Source: Rallus limicola
Lineage: Eukaryota; Chordata; Aves; Gruiformes; Rallidae
Reading direction: 5' to 3'
Length of the DNA stretch: 64,000 nucleotides
Assembly: GCA_022605955.1 (NCBI GenBank)
Contig: JAKCOZ010000009.1
Coordinates: 2,852,001-2,916,000, forward strand
Shown here: piece by piece, positions 56,893 to 64,000 of the stretch
Layout: each line of letters starts with the position of its first letter
Numbering within the stretch: the stretch's first letter is position 1
The notes under the pieces: generated by a model
Databases searched by the model: none
Seen by the model: only the letters and a program-made list of their open reading frames with translations
Told to the model about the DNA's origin: nothing
Made by a program: the position numbers and the translations under genes

Positions 56893-57316
56893 CCTCCATG
56901 AACCCCCACAAAATGTAGTTGAGCAACATCTCCTCCAGAAACAACTTTGCAAAAAGCTGAAAACTGTCCCTTACCAGAAATTAGGGTGACATGGGGGTTG
57001 CTTGAGGGCACAAAGAATACTTGCTTACACAGAAAGATATCCAGAGACACGGCAACTAGAACACTGTGGGCAGAAAGGAGGTCTGCTCTGCAACTCTCAT
57101 TAACATAAAAGTTCTTTAATGGCTTTGCTACATCAGAGAGGTTGAAAGTTTTATCTCAGAAATAAAAAATAGATGGATAGAAGTTAAAAATGGCCTTACT
57201 GATAACTGACAAGAGCAGACTCTTCAGGATGAGGTTTTAGGGCACATGGCAACAAACCATTATCTTTTGTGGGTTTGTCACTCATCTGGGTCATACAGCC
57301 ACCCAGAACAGTTGTA

Positions 57317-57890
57317 GGGTTCAGAAGTGACCTTGAGAGATCATAGAGTCCAACCCCCCTGCCAAAGCAGGGTCCCTAGGACAGGGCACACAGGGAGGCG
57401 TCCAGACGGGGCTGGAATCTCTCCAGAGAAGGAGACTCCACACCCCCTGGGCAGCCTGTCCCAGGGCTCCCTCACCCTCACTGGGGAAAAGTTCTTCCCA
57501 GATGGGGGGGGGGGGGAAACTCCCTGTGCTCCAACTTGAGGCCATCGCCCCTTGTCCTGTCCCCACAGACACTGAGAAGAGGCTGCCCATGTCCCCCTGT
57601 GTCCCACCCTTCAGCTATTGATAAACACTGATCAGATCCCCTCTCAGGCTTCTTTACTCCAGGCTGAACAGCCCCAGCTCCCTCAGCCTTTCCTCACAGG
57701 GGAGATGCTCCAGGCCCTTCATCATCTTTGTAGCCTCCTCTGGACTCTCTCCAGGAGATCCCTGGCTTTTTTATCCCAGGGAGCCCAGCACTGGACACAA
57801 CACTCCAAGTGGGGCCTGACCAGGGCAGAGCAGAGGGGGAAGATCACCTCCTTTGACCTGCTGGCCACATTCCTTTTGATGCCCCAGCTC
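57317..57890 (-). mobile_element. CR1 LINE, third subfamily
   Basis: The tail at left reads GTTCAGAAGTGACCTTGAGAG. Aligns along its length with 17375-17933. A G run at 57506-57516 interrupts it. Confidence 0.92.
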
Positions 57891-58325
57891 AAAAACTGTC
57901 ATTCTGCTGATTGTGCCCATGTTGTCAGTTACTGTCCCTCTCAGGAGCCCCTAGAGCAGTGTATTTCTAGCTGCTGTAGGTATTGCTCACGCTCGCAGGC
58001 TTTGCACGCGTGTCTCCCCAAGGCAGTTTGCCACCGAGCGCAGTAACAGGGGAAGAGCTGGCAGTGAGCAGGAGACAAAAGGATTGCACAGAGCCTGTAA
58101 AACATTCATGGCCTGGGATGAATGGCAGAGGCAGCCTGGAGAGCAACTCAGAGGAGTCCACAGCCCATCTGCAGCAGGGCATGGGGCCATTAGTCTTTGC
58201 TTCGGGGAGGCTCTTTGCTGGAGCAGTAAGCAGGTTTTATTGCAGAGCTTTTTATTGGGGTGGTTTTGAAGAGCTTTATGCTCTTCAAACACAGGTATAT
58301 CTAGAGAACAAGAAGTGCCCCGTGT

Positions 58326-58737
58326 CACAGAGTCACCAGGTTGGAAAAGACCTTTAAGATCACTGAGTCCAACTGTTCCTGTCCTGTGCCAACCCATATC
58401 CCTGAGCACCTCATCTACCCGTCTGTTAAACACACCCAGGGGTGGGGACTCAGCCCCCTCCCTGGGCAGCCTGTGCCAGTGCCTGACAACTCTTTGGAGG
58501 AAGAACTTTTCCCTCCCATCTGCTCTGACCCTGCCCTGGCACAGCTTGAGCCCATTCCCCCTCATCCTGTCCCCTGTCCCCTGGCTGAAGAGACCATCAC
58601 CCACCTCTCTACACCCTCCTGTCAGGTCAGTGTAGGTGGGGATCAGGTCTCCCCTCAGCCTCCTCTTCTCCAGGCTGAACACCCCCAGCTCCTCATAGGA
58701 TCTGCCCCCCAACCGCTTTCCCAGCCTGGTTGCCCTT
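58326..58737 (-). mobile_element. CR1 LINE, recent subfamily, short copy
   Basis: The tail at left reads GTCACAGAGTCACCAGGTTGG. Truncated near CCAGCCTGGTTGCCCTTTGA, with a local change at 58691-58722 relative to the other young copies. Confidence 0.92.
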
Positions 58738-60439
58738 TGATGTGTCACAGCTTTTTCAACAGCCACACCAAAAATTTCAGCAGCTGCAGCAGTTTCTGCA
58801 ATGTTAACACTCACATCTCCTGCCTGGTTTTGGAATATGCTCTACACCCTCTGGAAAAAACAGTCCCCTAAGAGATGGCTCCACATTAGGCAGAAGGCAA
58901 GCAAAGCCTCTGAAATCCTCCTGCAGTGTCCAAATCAAGACTGATGACTCCCTGTGCACACATATGCTGCTTCCCTGCCTTCATACAAGGTTTTGCCTTA
59001 TGTTTTGGGTTGAAAGGATGGTGACCATCAAACACCAACTTTGAGGAAGCATTAAAAGCAACACTCTGTTCCCTCCCTCTGTAAAACAGTACACTGACTG
59101 TGTCTTCTCCCATAGGGTCTGCAGTTACCCTGGTCCCTGGCCTTTATCAGCAAATTTTAAGTCTGAATAGACTATGCCTATTACATTCTCCTTACACATT
59201 CAAGCAGTTCCATAAAGTGCACTGAGGTCCACTTAGATTTTAGGACAAACAAGAGTGTTCCACTAACCCAGTCCTAACAGGGGATTTTGCAGGATAGATG
59301 TTACATCTTTTCCCCTTTTGTTCAAACCTGGGGTTTCCAAGGGATGGAAGAGGAAGGGAAAGCAAGGAGGAAAGTCCTTCTAGGTTTGTTCTTTGCAATT
59401 AAGAGGAAATATGGAACTAATTAGAAAACATAGTATACAAAGACACTTGTAAACCAAAAGAAATGGCAGCAAGAAATGTTGACCAAGGTAAAGAAGTGAG
59501 CTGATGGACACCAGTGTACCACTCCTCACTGACAGAAAAGCATTTGCAGCAGGAAGGTGTGGGGCATTCACAGCCTAGAGGGCTGAGTCTTAAATCCAAC
59601 TACCATTTCTGCTAACACACAGACACTCTCACACCAGTGTGCTTCCAGTTCCCATGGGCTGACACCATGGAAAAGCACCTCTGGACATACACCAAGCACC
59701 ACACGCTCACGTAGATGGATGCTGCATTCCCCACCCGCAGAGCTGCACAGCAGAGGAAGGGTCAAACCCCACACCAACACCACATCCAAACCAGGCAAGA
59801 ATTCCCTACAAGAAGCTCTCCAGGCTCCCCAGCATTGTCCAAATTACAGCTTGTTGGTAGATTGTAATTATGTAAATGCCATCACTGGAACATATTGTCA
59901 GTGTCTGGGTTTGGCTCCTCTCAGTGGCTGTTTTATTTGCATTAATTCTCAAATTTGCACAAAGCATTAAGATTTAAGGCCCAGGAGAGGGAAGTTATAG
60001 TACCTGCTACATGGCAAATTCCAGTGAGCATGGGGAAAATGGGCATTTCAAAGGATATAACAGTTGGAATATGATTAAATATGACATATGTGCTATGGCA
60101 CACACGAGAAGTATTATGGCTGCAGGAGGAGCCTTAAATCCAATTGATGGATTTGGCACCATCCTCTCGCTGGTTTTTGGTGAGCCAGTGCTTTTGAGCA
60201 GCAGAAAGAGTGAGAATTATTCCACAAAGAACATGGCAGCCTGCTCACTCACTGAGCTTCCAGCCCTCAGATGTAGGAGCACAGATATTGCCTGGCTTCT
60301 CCAAACAAATTTATCTGAGAGCAACACTGAGCAGAGCGACCAGATCCGCCTGAATGCAAGACAATCATTCGAGGTGTGCAAGTTTCATAGGCTGTTTCAA
60401 TCAGTACAGGAGGCTGAGTTTGTAAAGTGTTTATCTCTC
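58738..60439. other. C1orf21 intron with an octamer-containing AT-rich patch
   Basis: No exon recognised. Around 59850-59990 the sequence holds a perfect octamer ATTTGCAT (59935-59942) running into TAAT. It may be regulatory. Confidence 0.4.
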
Positions 60440-60775
60440 AATCACAGGATTGTAGGGATGGGAAGGGAGCTCCAGAGCCCATCAAGTCCAACCCCCTGTC
60501 AAAGCAGGGTCCCTAGGACAGGGCACACAGGGAGGCGTCCAGACAGGGCTGGAATCTCTCCAGAGAAGGAGACTCCACACCCCCTGGGCAGCCTGTCCCA
60601 GGGCTCCCTCACCGGGAAGAAGCTCTTCCCATATTGGTGCAGAACTCCCTGTGCTCCAACTTGAAGCCATCGCCCCTTGTCCTGTCCCCACAGACACTGA
60701 GAAGAGGCTGCCCATGTCCCCCTGTGTCCCACCCTTCAGATAATGATAAAGACTGATCAGATCCCCTCTCAAAAG
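60440..60775 (-). mobile_element. CR1 LINE, third subfamily, short copy
   Basis: AATCACAGGATTGTAGGGATGG at left, then CAAGTCCAACCCCCTGTCAAAG. Similar to 57317-57890 but truncated near CTGATCAGATCCCCTCTCA. Confidence 0.92.
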
Positions 60776-62338
60776 AGGGGAAAGATCTCCAAGTTTCCAT
60801 GGAAAAACTGCAGATAAATAAGCACATGTCCTCAGTGTTACTGAAAAGATGGACCAGTTCATAGGTATATTCCATCAAGGGTGTATAAAACCAGCTTTGA
60901 TGCTCAAGCTGCCACAGATTAGAAGATATCCAAGTCAATACTAGCTGAAGAACTAGCTTAAAATCAAACCACAGGCCCAGCAATACTCATGTTTGCCATT
61001 CAAGATAGCAAATATTTAAGAGTCCCCAAATGACTATGCCTGCTACACCATCCACTGATTTCATCATCTCACCTTCTGCATCACTTCTTTCCAAATCATC
61101 CCTCAAAGGTGGGAGAAGACAGGGAAAAGACTCAATGGGAGCTCTGCATGCCTCTTCCTTCAGGAAGATGTCAGTACTGGCCAAGCATGGCTGCTGTGCA
61201 TCAGTGCCAGCAGCTGTATGGTCACAAGACAGGACAAAGGATATGGCATCTCCTCCCTTGGGAGAAGCTGGCCACGGAGAAGGAGGTCTCTTACACTGTG
61301 CAAGATCAGGCAGGCCAAGGATGGATCCTTCACCCACCCACACTTTCAATGGCTCCTTGATCAGAACATGAAGCAGCATCATGACCTCTGTAAGATGAGT
61401 CTCCTGAAAGCTTCACATGGTGGAAACCACCACCAAAGGAAATTATTTCAAAATATCACCTCATTGCATCACCAGAGGACATGCATACAGACCACCTCAA
61501 CAGAACTCTAACCTGCTCTCCAAACTCCTACCCTGACGGTTCCCTCAACAGCCCATCTCTCCTTTTGCCACTGCCCTGAAGTTCAAGCGTTTCTCCTAGC
61601 ACCCAGCTTAACCCCTTGCCTGATGTCATCTTGCATCTCTCTGCAGTCACAGCAGAAACCTGATTGTCATGCCTTCTGAAGCAACCTTTTATCTATGGGG
61701 TAAGTTGCATTCCCTTCTGTATTTTCAGGCTAAACAAATCAATTCCTTCCATCTTCCATTCCAGCTGACGTTTGCTAAGCCTCCTATTCTCATCACTCCC
61801 CTCTGGGCTCCTTCCCATCTGCCCACATCTTTCCTATGGAGCACACTTCCAATTTCAGTCACAGTATTTAAAGCCTCACTGAAGTCAGGATGCATCATCA
61901 TGTGTACTGCTGGATTTAAGAGCAAGAGAAGCTCCTGGTTTCAATGGGGTGTTGTCTCAAACCAGCCAAGTTAGCCTGCTGTATTTGGAGATGGCATTTC
62001 TCTGCCTGCAGCAGAGGCTCCTAAGCAGACAGGAGCTGCATGTGGCTCTACCATCTCTTTTTACTGCTAAGTTTCTCTAAAAAAGGGAAGTATGTTGATT
62101 TTAAGAAGCAGGTTAAATCACATATTTGGGGATGAGACAGCCCAACTGCTTCAAAACCAGAGGCAGCTCCCATTCACATCTCTCCAGCTTCCCCAAGCCC
62201 TGTCTGAACGTTACTGGAACTCACGGTTTGCTGCTGAAACACCTACACACTGTGCATTCCCACTTCCAAAACCAGGGTAAATAAATGCTGAGGGAGAAAC
62301 CTGCTGAGATCAGCTTCTTTAAGGGGAGCATAACACTT
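60776..62338. other. C1orf21 intron, no features seen
   Basis: No exon, transposon or RNA gene recognised. Confidence 0.5.
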
Positions 62339-62770
62339 TGTGGTGGTTCAGCCCCAAGCGGCATCTGAGCACCACACACTGCTCACTCACTGCTGGAGAG
62401 GAAAGAGATGAAGCTTCCATGGGTTGGGATAAGGACAGTCTGCTGACAAAAGCACCATGAACACAGAACAGTAACAGCCAATTACCCTCACACCCAGGGA
62501 TAACACAGAGTACCTTGCCAACCTGACCATTGTAGAGTGCAGTTCAGTGCAAGGATGGACAGACAGATCAACCTGATGCACCCTCCTCCCCCCACAACTG
62601 TCCTAGAGGCAACAACCCCTCCTCTTCCCCAACCAGCTCCTTTTATGGGGGAGTGATGTCAAGTGGGGTGGAAACAGCCCTGGCCAACTCAGCTCACATG
62701 GGCCAACTCAGCTCACCCAGGCTGGCTGCTTGGGGAGGTTGACTCTGGCCTGGTCAGACCCAGGACACAC
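62339..62770 (+). mobile_element. Solo LTR-like repeat (avian ERV, probably ERVL type)
   Basis: Starts TGTGGTGGTTCAGCCCCAAG and ends near CCCAGGACA. It matches the reverse complement of 12372-12714 across most of its length. A 16-bp word GGCCAACTCAGCTCAC is duplicated at 62682-62715. No viral coding sequence is present. Confidence 0.65.
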
Positions 62771-62983
62771 TTGTGGTACTTTACTCAAGATCTCTCTCAG
62801 GCTGGTGGGGATGATCAATCTCCCTGCCTCAATCCTTGGATTATTTAACAACATAATTATTTGCTGCTAAGAGAATGGTCAGAAAGCAAATTATCCGCAT
62901 GTCCCATGGATTCACAGTCCAATGGGCCTTCCTAAAAGCAAGAAAAGCCATGTGCCACAAGTGAAACAGGCATTTCATCTCCC

Positions 62984-63397
62984 CTATGAAGAGAGGCTGA
63001 GGGAGCTGGGCTTGTCCAGCCTGGAGAAGAGAAGGCTGTGGGGGGACCTCATTGCAGCCTGCCAGTCCCTGAAGGGAGCAGAGGAACAGGAGGGGAATCA
63101 GCTTGTTCAAAGGGCAGAGACTGGCAGGACAAGGGGGATGGAGTGAAGCTGAAGGAGGGAAGGGTGAGATGAGATCTTGGGGGGAAGTTCTTTCTAGAGA
63201 GAGTGGTGAGGGGCTGGAAGGGGCTGCCCAGAGAGGGGGTGGGTGCCCCATCCCTGGGGGTGTTCAAGCCCAGGTTGGCTGGCGCCCTGGGCAACCTTGT
63301 GTAGCTCCAGGCCTGGAGGTTGGTGTCCCTGCCTGTGGCAGAGGGTTGGAGCTCTGTGATCCTTGGGGTCCCTTCCAACTCAGACCAGTCTATGGTC
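62984..63397 (+). mobile_element. CR1 LINE, second subfamily
   Basis: Sense copy from CCTATGAAGAGAGGCTGAGG to AGACCAGTCTATGGTCC. Aligns with the reverse complement of 47209-47600. Confidence 0.92.
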
Positions 63398-64000
63398 CTC
63401 AGCTAATGTCAACATTGCTATTTCTAATCAAGACCAGCTTCCAAGACTGCAGGTTGATCTCCAACCATTTGCAGACTCCAAGGTGTAACACATGCTCTCT
63501 ATTTTCTTTTCAAGTCAGGTGTGAGGGTGAGGGTGAGCCCCTCTAAAATTCAGTAGAGTTGTCCTGTCACAGGGATGTCCAGAGAATGAGGGACCATCCT
63601 GTGACTGCCAAGAGGTGCAACACCACAAACCACAAATCTTACTGCTGGGGTCAGAAGTATACTTTGATGCATGCTCGTAGGCACGGTCCTTACAACAAGA
63701 AGAAAACTGGGGTTTAGTACATAAACAGTCTCATTTTTCACTGCAGTGCTGCAGTATTAGCCTTCAATTACTTCTCTATACTTAATTAACTCCTTGTTTA
63801 ATCTTAATGTGATAATGAGAATGTTAATTCAAACTACAGACCACATCAATGATCCTAACAGTAAAAATAGATTTTATGAAAGCCACCAAAGCCCCATAAT
63901 CCCTCTGCCTTTTTATAACACCATGAGCCTCATAAAGAGTGCAGCAGCTGTGACAGGCCAAGAATCTTCCCTGATTGCTAAGAAGAACAAATCAAATCTA
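63398..64000. other. C1orf21 intron up to the window edge
   Basis: No exon seen. The last 260 bp are AT-rich and repeat-free (TTAATCTTAATGTGATAATG, AATAGATTTTATGAAAGCC) and could be a conserved element. The gene's 5' exons must lie further right. Confidence 0.4.

Noticed and set aside
50623..64000. Upstream coding exons of C1orf21 (MGC... and DEYRIKPVEE... segments)
   Set aside because: I looked for minus-strand sequence coding these human segments and found none; they are presumed to lie beyond the window.
1..64000. tRNA, rRNA or intron-hosted snoRNA genes
   Set aside because: No convincing box motifs or cloverleaf-type sequences were seen by eye. A covariance-model search would be needed to exclude them fully.

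Overview
This is a window of bird nuclear DNA. It holds one complete protein-coding gene, the 3' part of a second, and many 5'-truncated CR1 LINE copies, whose 3' ends carry the ATTCTGTG-type tail typical of avian CR1. Several CR1 copies are nearly identical to each other, so a CR1 lineage was recently active. Burst-like CR1 expansions are known in Piciformes and some related birds, but the species cannot be named from this window.

Region 1 (1-1700): a CR1 copy (about 284-795) lies just upstream of a CpG-island promoter (about 830-1700). The promoter shows ZNF143, NRF1, CCAAT and ETS-type sites, two ACGT cores resembling unfolded-protein-response elements, and a short uORF.

Region 2 (1327-about 32265, + strand): the complete EDEM3 gene. 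It has 20 coding exons and I assembled it by hand with consistent splice phases to 936 codons plus stop. EDEM3 is an ER-lumen GH47 alpha-mannosidase-like protein that trims glycans of misfolded glycoproteins for ER-associated degradation. The signal peptide, GH47 acidic residues, two cysteines known to pair with ERp46, a PA domain and a C-terminal KDEL are all visible. A 3.4 kb 3'UTR with a (GT)24 tract ends in three Pumilio-type motifs and an AATAAA.

Region 3 (about 32270-41200): intergenic DNA with no convincing gene. It contains a hairpin-bearing candidate conserved element, a 30-base poly-G run and a 30/23-bp minisatellite.

Region 4 (about 41205-64000, - strand): the last three coding exons of the C1orf21 orthologue (58 residues), convergent with EDEM3 as at human 1q25.3. 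Its long introns carry most of the CR1 copies, an internal CpG-rich block and several AT-rich candidate regulatory elements. Its 5' coding exons were not found and presumably lie beyond the window.

Two copies of one LTR-like repeat (in EDEM3 intron 5 and near 62.3-62.8 kb) lie in opposite orientation. I see no bacterial, phage, CRISPR or defence-type system. The window is an ordinary vertebrate locus, and the points worth checking are mainly regulatory and repeat-related.
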